A stretch of 64,000 nt of DNA. Source: Candidatus Fredericiella danica (GTDB taxonomy: Bacteria > Chloroflexota > Anaerolineae > Caldilineales > Caldilineaceae). The translations under genes were made by a program, and so were the position numbers. The notes beneath the pieces were generated by a model. It was not told where the DNA came from. It searched no databases and worked only from the letters and a program-made list of their open reading frames with translations. Numbering within the stretch: position 1 is the first letter of the stretch; the number at the start of each line of letters is the position of its first letter. The stretch lies in the NCBI GenBank assembly GCA_016713335.1, contig JADJPH010000041.1, positions 1-64,000 on the forward strand. The letters run 5' to 3'. Of this stretch, positions 8,896-18,880 are shown piece after piece.

Positions 8896-9290
8896 AACCT
8901 TGTAACGAACACCTCCGGTCTCAGGACAACAAATGACGAAGATTTCAACCGTGTGAGAAAGTGGCGATTGTCAGAAATCGGCTCAATCTGCTGCCATTCG
9001 GCAAACGCACCGATTACGCGTCCGCTTTCACCGGCAGGCCCAGGTCGCTGTACTTTTCCACAAGTCCGTGGAACTGGAGCATCGACGATTTCCGCAAAAG
9101 CAGAGGTGTCAAAAACCCCATAGAAACGACGAACCTGATCGATGTTGATCAAGTTCCGCGTCTTCAATGGCAATCAAGCGGGAATGGCAAGGCGGATATC
9201 AGGACCGATCCTGTCCAGCAATCGACCAATGTGTACATCTGAGGTGTGCAGGCCGCGTATGAATACACAACTATCGATACAAATGCGCAT
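8892..9290 (-). CDS. PIN-domain toxin (VapC-like), frameshifted
   Basis: The ATG at 9290 lies inside the end of the antitoxin gene (about 20-nt overlap). The protein starts MRICIDSCVFIRGL, the typical first strand of a PIN ribonuclease with the metal-binding Asp. In successive frames it continues RIGPDIRLAIP, NLINIDQVRRFYGVF, DTSAFAEIVDAPVP, VEKYSDLGLPVKADA and VIGAFAEWQQIEPISDNRHF. The last two are typical of the second half of PIN proteins (acidic D and the SDN site). Frame changes occur near 9175 and in 9040-9090. The stop overlaps the purQ ATG. As a VapC-like RNase it would cleave RNA unless bound by the upstream antitoxin. Confidence 0.7.
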
Positions 9291-9552
9291 ATTCGGCTTC
9301 AAAGACTTCAGCACGTGTTTTGCGCATCTGATCTACGATCGAATCGATCGTTTCGTCTTGAGGATAACCGCCGTCACTTTGTACTCGCTCACGTAGCTCT
9401 CTCCAAGCCTGGCGCCAGCGTCGCTGCTGTTTGCTTTCCTCAACCCACTGTGTAATCAGTGTGGTGGGGTTCGTATTCGTTTCCTGAGAAAGGGCCACCA
9501 ACTCTTGGTACACCTGTTCCGGAAGTTTGATTGTCATCGTATGCACAGTCAT
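9271..9552 (-). CDS. Ribbon-helix-helix type antitoxin
   Basis: About 93 residues from the ATG at 9552; a second in-frame ATG at 9537 (MTIKLPEQVYQELVALS) is equally possible. The N terminus matches the RHH/CopG pattern: one short strand (TIKLP), then two helices ending TTLITQWVEES. The C-terminal half is charged, as expected for a toxin-binding tail. The overlapping PIN gene makes it a type II toxin-antitoxin pair. It is transcribed in the same direction as purL, which ends 100 bases upstream, and as purQ. Confidence 0.75.
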   Translation of the reverse strand: MTVHTMTIKLPEQVYQELVALSQETNTNPTTLITQWVEESKQQRRWRQAWRELRERVQSDGGYPQDETIDSIVDQMRKTRAEVFEAEYAHLYR

Positions 9553-9652
9553 GACGACCACCCCATTTGGCATCAACATAGGTCCAGGGCTACACTCGCT
9601 ATTCCGAAACCCTGGTGATTGTATTTTACCACAATCATCTGTCGCGCTCAGA

Positions 9653-12536
9653 TTAGTCTGGCTTCCACGCCATCAGCATCTCATCTACGGTCAGATCAAC
9701 AACGACTTCGCCGCCGGCGGTGATGAGCAGCCGCGGTTCTTCGCTGACCTCGCCCAGCCGCGCCAGGTGCGCATCGGCAAGCAGTGCGCCGACGGCAGCC
9801 GCATCTTCGGGTCTGACCTCAATCAGCAGCCGGCCATTGCTTTCGGCAAAAAGCGCATGGACCAGACGCAATGGATGGGCCGCCAGATCGCGCACGCGTT
9901 CCAACTCCACCTCAACGCCCAGCCGGCCCCCCATACACATGTCGGCCAGCGCCACTGCCAGCCCCCCCTCGCTCAGATCATGGCACGCCAGGATCAACCC
10001 CTGTTGGATTGCCTCATGCAGCGCCCGATAGCGCGCCCTCGGATTCTCCGGCATTCCCGGCGCTACGCCCTCTTCCATTCCTTGCAGGTGGTGGAGCAAT
10101 GATCCGCCGAGTTCGCGCCGGGTCTCACCTAATAGAAACAGCACATTGCCCGGCGCCTTGAGATCCATCGTGACACAACGATTCATGTCGGGCACGATCG
10201 CAATGGCAGAGATCAGCAACGTGCCTGGAATCGGCTGCCCGTTGAACTCATTGAACAGGCTGTCCTTGCCGGAGATAAACGGCGTGTGATACGCCAGCGC
10301 CGCATCATGACAGCCCTGGCACGTGCGGACCAGTGCCCCAAGGCGATCCGGATAAGTGGGATTGCCCCAACAGAAGTTATCGAGGATGGCGATCCGATCA
10401 GGGTCGGCCCCCACGGCGACGGCGTTACGCACGGCCTCATCCACTGCGCTGATGGCCATCGCATACGGATCGCAGCCCCCCAGCAGCGGGTTCACACCAC
10501 ACGACAGCGCAAACGCCCTGTCATGCCCCCATGTCCCCAATGGCTTCAATACCGCGGCATCCGCCGGCCCATCCATCTGCGGTCCCGCAAACGGCCGCAC
10601 CACCGTCCCCCCACGCACCTCATGGTCATACCGCCGTACGATTGCTTCTTTCGAAGCAACCGACGGATACGACAACATCGACAAGATCACACGATTCCAA
10701 TCCCCGTAATTCGTAATTCGTAATTCGTAATTCGTAATTCGCATCTTCCGCCCCCTTCTCCTGATACACCGCGCGCATCCGCCTTCTGGGTAGCCCATCA
10801 TGCAGAAACGCCATTGGCAATTCGGCGACGACGCGGCTGTCAAAGTGGACACGCAGCCAACCATCACCGGAGAAGGCGCCGAGCACGCTCAGTTCGACAT
10901 CCCAGAGATCGGCCAACGCCTGGAGCGCAGGCAAATTGTCAGGTGGCACCGCCAGCACCATCCGCTCCTGCGCCTCCGAAATCCAGATCTCCCACGGCGC
11001 AAGCCCTGGGTACTTGAGCGGTGCATTCGCCAGGTCCACGTCGACACCGAGCTTCTCGCCCATCTCCCCAACAGCAGACGAAAAGCCGCCCGCACCGCAG
11101 TCGGTGATGGCCGTGTAGAGTCCCTGGTCGCGTGCGGCCTCGATCAGTTCGATCAGCCCCTTTTCGGTGATCGGGTCGCCAATCTGCACTGCGCTGCCAG
11201 AAAGTTCACTGGTTTCGTGCGTCAATTCTGCAGAGGAAAACGTCGCCCCGTGGATGCCGTCGCGGCCCGTGCGCCCACCCAACGCAACCACCAGGTCTCC
11301 CGGCTGTGCCGTGCGCGGATGTTTGCCGTGAGGCAGCAGACCGACCGCACCGCAGAAGACAAGCGGGTTGCCCAGATAGCCTTCGTCGTAGATGACTGCG
11401 CCGTTGACCGTGGGCAGACCGAGTTTGTTGCCGTAATCGCCGACCCCCGCCACCACGCCGGCGGCGATCCGCCGCGGGTGGAGCACGCCGGCCGGCAATT
11501 GGTCATAAGGAAAATCTTGCGGGCCAAAACAGAGCACATCAGTCGTGGCAATGGGCCGGGCCGACACGCCGATCACGTCACGCACGACGCCACCTACTCC
11601 CGTGTTGGCCCCGCCAAAAGGCTCCAGCGCAGAGGGATGGTTGTGCGTTTCGACCTTGAAGGCAAGGTCATATTGATCGTCGAAGGCGATGATGCCGGCA
11701 TTGTCGACAAAGGCAGAGCGGAGCCAGGCTGGCTGCAGCAGTTCGGTAGCGGCGCGCAGATACTGGTAGATCAAACCGTCTACCGTCTCTTTGCGGTGGA
11801 CGCTGCCGTCGGCATTAAGCCAGGTGAAGTCGATGATCGCCTTGAAGGTCTTGTGCACACAGTGCTCGGACCAGGTCTGCGCCAGCGTCTCCAGTTCGAC
11901 GTCCGTGGGGTCGCGGCCTGCCTCAATATAGAAGCGCTGCACGATGCGCATCTCGTCGCGGTCAAGGGAGAGCAGACGCTGCTTGCTGAGCGCCTGCAAC
12001 TGGGCGTCGTCCAGGGTGCGCAGCGGAATCGTCTCGACGCGATCGCCGGCCGCCGCGTCCTGGCCGAAGTGGATCGCGATGGGACCAAGGCTGTAGTGTT
12101 GGACGGTTTCGTTGCAGAGCAGTTGCCGCGCCAACTTGCGCACATCATCCTGCGTCACATCGCCCAGCAACTCATAGCGGGCGCCGGTGGCTACTTCGCC
12201 GGCGGGCAGCCCGATCTCCACCATGCCCCGCGCCAGTTCGCGCGCAGCGACGTCGGTGACGCCGGGGCGAAAGGCCACTTCGACGATATGCGCCCCATCG
12301 TCCGCGGTCGGGTCGGCGCCGGTTTCGACGCGCCACGCCGCGCTTTCCATGACGGGGTCGACCAGCAACATCGTGCAGAGCCGGTCGACGGCCTCGGCGC
12401 CGGGATTCTCAGCGAGGAAGTAGAGCCGGGCGATGTTTACCGCCTGCAACCCGCCGATCCCCAATGCCGCCGCGCCTTGCAGGACGCTCTCACTGGCAGC
12501 CGGATGGCTGCTCCGCACTTCGATCCGGATCGTCAT
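9653..12536 (-). CDS. purL: FGAM synthase PurL (PurSL form), frameshifted
   Basis: ATP-dependent conversion of FGAR and ammonia to FGAM. ATG at 12536 (MTIRIEVRSSHPAA) is chosen; the open frame upstream runs through a microsatellite. Residues 1-70 and 82-150 both look like PurS units, fused to the PurL core. The core has WSEHCVHKTFK, FKVETHNHPSALEPFGGA, TDCGAGGFSSAVGEMGE, and in the second half HDLSEGGLAVALADMC. The frame breaks at 10700-10760, at or beside five copies of a 7-bp repeat. Homology resumes as LSMLSYPSVASKEAIVRR in the next frame. Total about 960 residues. Confidence 0.9.
10706..10740. repeat. (GTAATTC)x5 microsatellite inside purL
   Basis: Five perfect 7-bp units inside the coding region, between the two halves of PurL. 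Because 7 is not a multiple of 3, each copy gained or lost changes the frame. The downstream half of purL is displaced by one base relative to the upstream half (one base too many, modulo 3). Loss of one 7-bp unit would restore the frame. A miscounted base in the neighbouring G5 run would do the same. Confidence 0.9.
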
Positions 12537-12591
12537 GTGCACTCCCGTTGGCAGAGATAAGAATGTTGAGGAAAGTCTATCATAGATAAGC

Positions 12592-12630
12592 AGACAAGGA
12601 GACAAGGAGACAAGGAGACAAGGAGACAAG
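12592..12630. repeat. (AGACAAGG)n microsatellite, about 5 copies
   Basis: Perfect 8-bp tandem repeat in the divergent region between purL (minus) and the ABC exporter operon (plus). It is read through by the frame upstream of purL (VSLSPCLL repeated), but I place the purL start downstream of it. It could affect promoter spacing. Otherwise the region 12537-12749 shows only a TTGACA at 12669 without a convincing -10 element. Confidence 0.85.
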
Positions 12631-12749
12631 ACTCCACTCCCCTTCTGCACAACCTCTTGCGCACTTCTTGACAATTCCTTGAGATTCAGACGGCAGAATC
12701 AATACAGCAAATCAACGAGGTGCCAACCTCCAAGAAGACGGCGGTGAGC

Positions 12750-13601
12750 ATGGACAGTAACAATTCTGAAGCAACCCCTATTATCGAAATTACGGATTTG
12801 ACCAAGACCTATGTCATGGGCGCCACCGAGGTGCAGGCGCTGCGCAGTGTCTCTTTGACCGTTCGCGAAGGCGAATACGTCGCCATCATCGGCGCCAGCG
12901 GCTCCGGCAAGAGCACCTTGATGAACATGATCGGCCTGCTGGATCGCCCGACAAGCGGCAGTTATCGCATCCGTGGCACCGAAGCCAGCCGGCTCGGCAA
13001 GAATCGCCTGGCCGATCTTCGCTGCCAAGAGATCGGCTTCGTCTTCCAGCGGTTCAACCTACTGGCCCGCGCAACGGCACAGCGCCAGGTGGAACTGCCA
13101 CTCTTCTATGCGGGGGTGCCGTCGCACAAGTCAGCTCAAATGGCAGTTGAGGCGCTGAAACGGGTCGGTCTCGGCGAACGCACCCAACACCGGCCGGAAG
13201 AACTATCGGGCGGCCAGCAGCAACGTGTGGCCATCGCCCGGGCGCTCGTCAACATGCCCAGCCTCTTGCTGGCCGATGAGCCGACCGGTGCGCTGGACTC
13301 GAAGACCGGGCAAGAACTATTAGCGCTTTTCGATGAACTCCATCACCAGGGCATTACGCTCGTCGTCGTGACCCACGACATCGGCGTAGCGCATCGCGCA
13401 GAACGCATCATCACCCTGCGCGACGGTGAAATCATCGAAGACCGGCCCAACATTCCGGCGCGCACGAACGGCGCCAGTCCAGTGCACGACAATGGTCACA
13501 GCCCGGTGAATGGCGATGGTCACACCGTTGACCAACTGGTCGCCCGTGCAGTCCAGCGTCATCTGGCAGAGCAGGCGGAGGTTACGCATGAAGCTGTTTA
13601 A
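12750..13601 (+). CDS. ABC exporter ATPase, MacB/LolD type
   Basis: 283 residues starting MDSNNSEATP. Walker A GASGSGKST (about residue 49), Q-loop in GFVFQRFNLL, signature LSGGQQQRVAIARALV, Walker B LLLADEPTGALDS, switch His in VVVTHDI. The sequence is the MacB/LolD class, which pairs with FtsX-like permeases. An extra C-terminal tail of about 55 residues contains repeated NG-H motifs and may be an interaction tail. The stop overlaps the permease start at 13588, and the adaptor follows. First gene of a three-part exporter operon of unknown substrate. Confidence 0.9.
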   Translation: MDSNNSEATPIIEITDLTKTYVMGATEVQALRSVSLTVREGEYVAIIGASGSGKSTLMNMIGLLDRPTSGSYRIRGTEASRLGKNRLADLRCQEIGFVFQRFNLLARATAQRQVELPLFYAGVPSHKSAQMAVEALKRVGLGERTQHRPEELSGGQQQRVAIARALVNMPSLLLADEPTGALDSKTGQELLALFDELHHQGITLVVVTHDIGVAHRAERIITLRDGEIIEDRPNIPARTNGASPVHDNGHSPVNGDGHTVDQLVARAVQRHLAEQAEVTHEAV

Positions 13602-14812
13602 ATATCTCGGTGTGGCTTTCGAAAGCATTCGCGCCCACAAACTCCGCGCCATGCTGACCATGCTGGGCATCATCATCGGCGTGGCCGCCGTGTTGGTGAC
13701 GGTCGGCATCGGCAGCGGCGCGGCAGTCAGCATCACCGAGCGCATCGAGAGCAGCGGTACAAACCTGCTGACCATCAGCGCCGGCAGTCGGGGCAGCACC
13801 GCAGGTTCTGCATTGACACTGGGCGATGCGACTGCGCTGATGAACACGGGGCGCTTTCCGAACTTGAAACTTGTCGTCCCCCAATACTCGTCCAGTGCAA
13901 CGCTTACCAATGGCGCCAGCGAAGGCAGCTACACGGTGGTCGGCACGACAGGAAAATTATGCCTCCGCCAAAAATCTTACGGTTGCATCAGGCAGTTTTC
14001 TGAGCACGGTAGAGGTGGAAGACAACGCGAATGTGGTGGTGATCGGCGCTACCGTCGCAAGTGATCTCTTCGGCGGTCAGGATCCGATTGATCAGACGAT
14101 TCGCATCGATGATGCCCTGTTCAAGGTGATCGGCGTCCTGGAGACGAGTGGCAGCTCCGGTTTCGACAGTAGCGACAGCCAGGTCTATGTGCCCATCAAC
14201 CTGGCCCTTGGCCGCCTCTTCAATGTTGCTCGCTACCGTGGCAGCTATTCAATCTCGGGCATCATCGTGCAGGTCGTTAGCCAGGAACAGTTGGATCCCT
14301 CGGCGCTCAAGATCGAACAGACGCTCCGGCTGCGCCATGGCCTCGGCGCCGATGATGACAATGATTTCCGCGTAAGCAACCAGGCGGATCTGCTGGATAT
14401 GGCGAGCGACGTCTCCGGCACGTTGACCGCACTGCTGGGGGGCATTGGCGCCGTCAGTCTGATCGTCGGCGGCATCGGCATCACGAACATCATGCTCGTG
14501 TCGGTGACCGAGCGCACCCGGGAGATCGGCCTGCGCAAGGCGTTGGGTGCGCATGACAGCGACATCTTGCTGCAGTTCCTGGTCGAGGCGTTGGTGCTGT
14601 GCGCACTGGGTGGTGTCATCGGGATCGGGATCAGCTACCTTTTCGCCGTCGGCGCCGGCATGATCCCGGGCTTCACCTACAAGATCGTCATCGAGCCTTG
14701 GGCCATCATGCTGGCGCTCGCAGTCAGTACCGCCAGTGGCTTTGTCTTTGGCCTCTACCCGGCCATGCGCGCGACACAGTTGGACCCAATCGAGGCGCTG
14801 CGCTACGAGTAG
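13588..14812 (+). CDS. ABC exporter permease, MacB/FtsX type, frameshifted
   Basis: Starts MKLFKYLGVAFESIRAHKLR with GGAGG 6-7 bases upstream. TM1 (MLTMLGIIIGVAAVLVTVGI) is followed by a large extracytoplasmic MacB-PCD domain, then three C-terminal TM segments and the FtsX hallmark TERTREIGLRKALGA. It ends DPIEALRYE, the usual MacB terminus. One indel near 13955 separates STVVGTTG from NYASAKNLTVASG. Total about 408 residues, normal for the family. It partners the overlapping ATPase and the downstream adaptor; substrate not predictable. Confidence 0.85.
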
Positions 14813-14891
14813 CCTGGTAGCTCTCGCCAAGACGAATGCGTACGAAACAAATTGATTCTTCTTTGGAAGATTGAAGCGTAAGGAATGCCGT

Positions 14892-16538
14892 ATGAAAACT
14901 CTGAAACTACGTAAGCGCTGGATCGCCCTGTTCGCCGTCGCGGCACTGCTCGTCGCCGGTGGCTATCTGGTTGCCACACGCACAACCCTGCTGGCGCAGA
15001 ACTCAGCACCGTCAACAACATCTGCCGCCGACACCGGTGACGCAGCCACACAACCACCGACCGTAGAAATCCAGTCGGCCGCCGAAGCACAGACGCCGGT
15101 GAGCGCTGCGGGCAACCTCGAACTGGTCGATGAGCGCAGCGTTGCACTGGAAGTCGCCGGCATTGTTCGCGACATCAAAGTAGCGCTGGGCGACACCGTC
15201 AATGCGGGTGACGTGCTCCTCAAACTGGACACGACCGATCTGGAGCGTGCACTTGCCCAGGCAAAGCTCTCCGTGGAATCTGCGAAGATTGCCATCGACG
15301 ACTTGCAGACACCCGCCACAGCTTCCGAGATCGCCAAAGCCCAGGCCAGCCTAGAAGAAGCCCAGGAAAATCTTGCTGACGTAGCAGCTGGGCCAGGCGA
15401 CCAGGAAATCGCCGCTGCACGCAGCAGCCTTGCGGCCGCCCAGGCCTCTTATAGTGAGCTGCAGGCAGGACCCAGCAATGATGAACTGACCCAACTGAGC
15501 GCGGACATGAAGTCGGCCGAAATCACAGTCGCCGAGGCGCAACGGGCCTACGACCAGATCGCCTGGCAGGAAAGCTCCGGGATGAGCAGCCAGGCCGCCG
15601 ATCTCCAGACCGCCACCATCGCGCTGGAAAAGGCCAGGGCCGCCTATGCTGCATCCACTGCCTCGGCCACGAACTCTGACTTGCAGTCGGCCCTGAGCGC
15701 AATCCAATCTGCACAGGTGCAGGTCAATGAGTTGGTAAACTCACCCACCGCCGCAGAGATTGCCACAGCAGAGGCCGCCGTGGTCGACGCGGAGGCGACG
15801 TTATCCGATCTTCAGACCGGACCGACGGCCAACGAGATCCGCAGCGCCAAGATCACGCTGGAACAGGCGTTGATCGAACTGGAGACCGCCCAGCGCAACC
15901 TCGAGGCAGCGACGGTAACGGCGCCCATTGCCGGCGTCATCACTTCCCTTAACGCCGAAGTTGGTGTGCGGAGCGGCGCAGATGCGGTCGTGGCCATGAT
16001 CGCCGACACGAAACAATTGCAGTTGGTGATTTCGGTCGCCGAGGCCGATATCCCGCGGGTTTCCCAAAACCAGGCAGCCCAGGTGGAAGTTGATGCGCTG
16101 CCTGGCCAGACCTTTGAAGGCGTGGTCAAGACGATTTCACCGGTGGATGACAGTTCCTCCAGTGCCGTGAGCTATCCGGTCACCGTGCGCTTGACTTCAC
16201 AGCAACTGGACGGCGTCCTCCCAGGGATGAACGCAGTCGCCACTCTGACCGATATGGCGACACTCTCAGCGGACAGTTGGCTCGTGCCGACAAACGCACT
16301 GCGCACCGGGAACGGAGTCACCACGGTGATGGTGATGCGTGATTCAACCCCAACGCCGGTCACGGTTACCACCGGCGCGGTGCAGGGGGAATGGACCACG
16401 GTGGCATCCGCCGAATTGCAGGCAGGCGATCAGGTGATCGGCAGTCTCACCTCCAATCTCAACAGCCAGAACTTCTTTGGGCCAGGCGGGGGCGCACCGC
16501 CACCCGGCGCCATGATGGGTAGCGGCCCCATGCGGTAA
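14892..16538 (+). CDS. HlyD/MacA-type membrane-fusion adaptor
   Basis: 548 residues from MKTLKLRKRW. One N-terminal TM anchor (residues 10-28), then a biotinyl-lipoyl half (VAGIVRDIKVALGDTVNAGD), a long coiled-coil built of Ala/Glu/Gln-rich heptads (residues about 115-330, with the repeated element ATASEIAKA/TAAEIATAEA/TANEIRSA), and the second lipoyl half APIAGVITSLNAEVG. Beta-barrel and membrane-proximal domains follow. The tail GPGGGAPPPGAMM is flexible. It belongs with the preceding ATPase and permease. Adaptors of this kind in single-membrane lineages pass substrates across the wall; that role here is inference. Confidence 0.9.
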   Translation: MKTLKLRKRWIALFAVAALLVAGGYLVATRTTLLAQNSAPSTTSAADTGDAATQPPTVEIQSAAEAQTPVSAAGNLELVDERSVALEVAGIVRDIKVALGDTVNAGDVLLKLDTTDLERALAQAKLSVESAKIAIDDLQTPATASEIAKAQASLEEAQENLADVAAGPGDQEIAAARSSLAAAQASYSELQAGPSNDELTQLSADMKSAEITVAEAQRAYDQIAWQESSGMSSQAADLQTATIALEKARAAYAASTASATNSDLQSALSAIQSAQVQVNELVNSPTAAEIATAEAAVVDAEATLSDLQTGPTANEIRSAKITLEQALIELETAQRNLEAATVTAPIAGVITSLNAEVGVRSGADAVVAMIADTKQLQLVISVAEADIPRVSQNQAAQVEVDALPGQTFEGVVKTISPVDDSSSSAVSYPVTVRLTSQQLDGVLPGMNAVATLTDMATLSADSWLVPTNALRTGNGVTTVMVMRDSTPTPVTVTTGAVQGEWTTVASAELQAGDQVIGSLTSNLNSQNFFGPGGGAPPPGAMMGSGPMR

Positions 16539-16587
16539 TCAATGCCGGCAGACACCCTAGATCACGCACGAATACGAGGAGTCAACG

Positions 16588-18786
16588 ATGTCACACGCAG
16601 AAATCAGTGACCAGCCCGGACTTACGAATCGTCATGGACGGTTCGGCTGGCGCAACACGATCATCATATTGGTATTTCTCACAGTACTTGGAGCCGGCGG
16701 CTGGTGGGCGGTTCAGAACGGAATGCTGGATCAATGGCTGCCGCAGGCCGGCCAAACCGCGGCCGCTGCGAGTGGACCAGCTAAACCTCGAAGGGGACAC
16801 AGCGACGACTGCTGCCGGCCAACAGACAGCGGCTTCTGCCCAGGCAGCAAATGCCAGCGCGGCCACAGCCTCGCAGGCACAGACCCGTTCCGGCCGCCCC
16901 GCCGGCGCCCGAATGGGTGCGCCCCTTGCCGGAGCACCGCCATTCGGGGCCGCAGCAGGAGACGCGTCAACCTCGGGTGATGTAGCCACAACCGGTGCGG
17001 TGGTTGCCGCCGCACCGACCGAGGCGGTAGTGATTCCAGCGGTCGCGGGTACAGAAAATGCCTCGCTGTGGGATGCCGCCGGGGTGCTTGTCGAGAACCT
17101 GGACAGCGGCGACGCCCTGCAGATCATGGGACGCTCGAACGACGGCGAGTGGTTGGCAGTGAATACCGATGCCGGAGAAAGCTGGGTGAAGGCTGCTTCC
17201 GTCATTGCCTTTGGCCTTGACCGGTTGCCAATCCAGGAACTACCTGTGGCAATCCCCACTGGCTCTGGCCACTCCACCTCAGTGACGGACGCCACCAGCC
17301 TGGCGATGACAGTGCCGGTAGGCGCGGGAAGCACTGATGGCGCAGGTGCATTAAGCCCGGCCAGCACCCAGGATATCGCTGCTGGCGCCAGTGCAGCGTT
17401 GGCAACCAGTTCTGAACTCGCGCCTTCCACAAGCGCACTGGTGGAAGCGCCGGCCAGCGCCCGCAGGCGAAGTTGCCCAGCCGTAGCGGCGCCGCTTACC
17501 GCCACCGTCACGCTGGAGGATTCTCGCCTCAACGTACGGTCAGGTCCGAGCACTGACTACAAGGTGCTGGCCAAAGCCGAGGCCGGCGACGTCTTCACCG
17601 TCGTTGGACGCACAGAAAATGGCGATTGGCTGCAAGTTGAACCGGCGGATGAAAGCGGCGCATCAGGCTGGGCGGCTGCCGAGTATCTCCAAATCGACGG
17701 GGATGCTTCCAGCCTGCCTGTGGTTGATGTGGACGCACCGGCAGATCCAACGGAAGCTACCCCCGCCACGAGCAATTCGGCGAACACAACAGCACCGGCA
17801 GTCGCCGGTGCTGTTGCCACGATCCAGAAAGTGTCCGCGGCTGTGTCTTCGACCGGCACTACTGGGCTGCAAGGCACGCTTGTCTTCCAACAAAGCCGCG
17901 GCGGGATGATCTCTGCCTACAACCAGGATACCGGTTCACTCACGCCGCTAACGAATGGCTCCGACCCCGCCATCAGCCCAGACGGCAGCGCCGTTGCGTT
18001 TGTACGCGATGGGGCGAAGCAGGCCTTTATTTGATCGATATCGATGGTGCAAACGAACGGATGATATTCAACGAACGAGCGCAGCTAAGTTCACCCAAAT
18101 GGAGCACGGATGGCGCATGGATCGCCTTCAGCCGTGGCGACGAATATGTTGAGTGCTACGATCTCGGCCACAACCAGTGCATTACGCCCGACGAATTTAA
18201 GCGCCGCTTCCGAGACCGAAAACCCGAAGAAGATTATCCTTTGGTAAAGCAATACTCCTACAAACTGGCGGCTGTCGACGCAAACGGTGACAACTATCAC
18301 GACATCGGTTCGATGCCCTCCGCCAAGGCCCTCGACTGGAACGAGGCCGGGATTGTATACCAGTCTTCAGATGGCATTCAACGTACAGCCGATGCCACCG
18401 ATGCCGTCAACCAACTGGTTGCCTTCGACCAGCTAAAGCCCTATTACTACGACCCAGACTGGCAGCCTAATGGCGGGCAGATCGCCTTTCAGGTAAAGGG
18501 CGCCGCCCAATGGGAGATCTATGTGGTCAATCCAGATGGCACAGATCTTCACGGCATCACGCAACCGGTCACGACACTCGTCGATGTACTGCCGAGCAAT
18601 GTGGCGCCGGCCTATAGCCCGGATGGCAACTACATCGTCTACTTGAGCAATCGTGGCGACGATAATTCTGCCGGCGCCTGGCGGCTGTGGGTCATGGCTG
18701 CGGACGGCTCGAATCCTCACCCACTCGCGATCGACGTCCCGATCGAATACAATTTGGCGCAGAACAGGTGGTCAGTTGGGGCGTAA
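16588..18786 (+). CDS. Membrane-anchored SH3 / TolB-like propeller protein, frameshifted
   Basis: N-terminal TM helix (TIIILVFLTVLGAGGWW), then an Ala/Gln/Thr-rich stalk. Two bacterial SH3 domains follow: ENLDSGDALQIMGRSNDGEW at about 17090, and LNVRSGPSTDYKVLAKAEAG at about 17530. Next comes a TolB/PD40-type propeller (DPAISPDGSAVAFVRDG, SPKWSTDGAWIAFSRGDE, APAYSPDGNYIVYLSNRGDD). Frame changes at about 16780, 18030 and possibly 18755 break it; the real C terminus may read EYNFGAEQVVSWG. SH3b domains bind peptidoglycan or surface ligands in other proteins. It follows the exporter genes, as the second SH3 protein does at 54736-55713. Confidence 0.75.
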
Positions 18787-18880
18787 CGCTCCCAACAACT
18801 CCCTCGCGCAACTCTCCCCAAATTCCGTGTATACTGAACGCATATCCACTCACCCAACTTCCTTCCACACAGGAGTCGAT

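Noticed and set aside
10800..12560. 586-residue open frame on the plus strand
   Set aside because: Exact antisense of purL, with Arg/Gln/His-rich composition typical of a GC-rich shadow frame.
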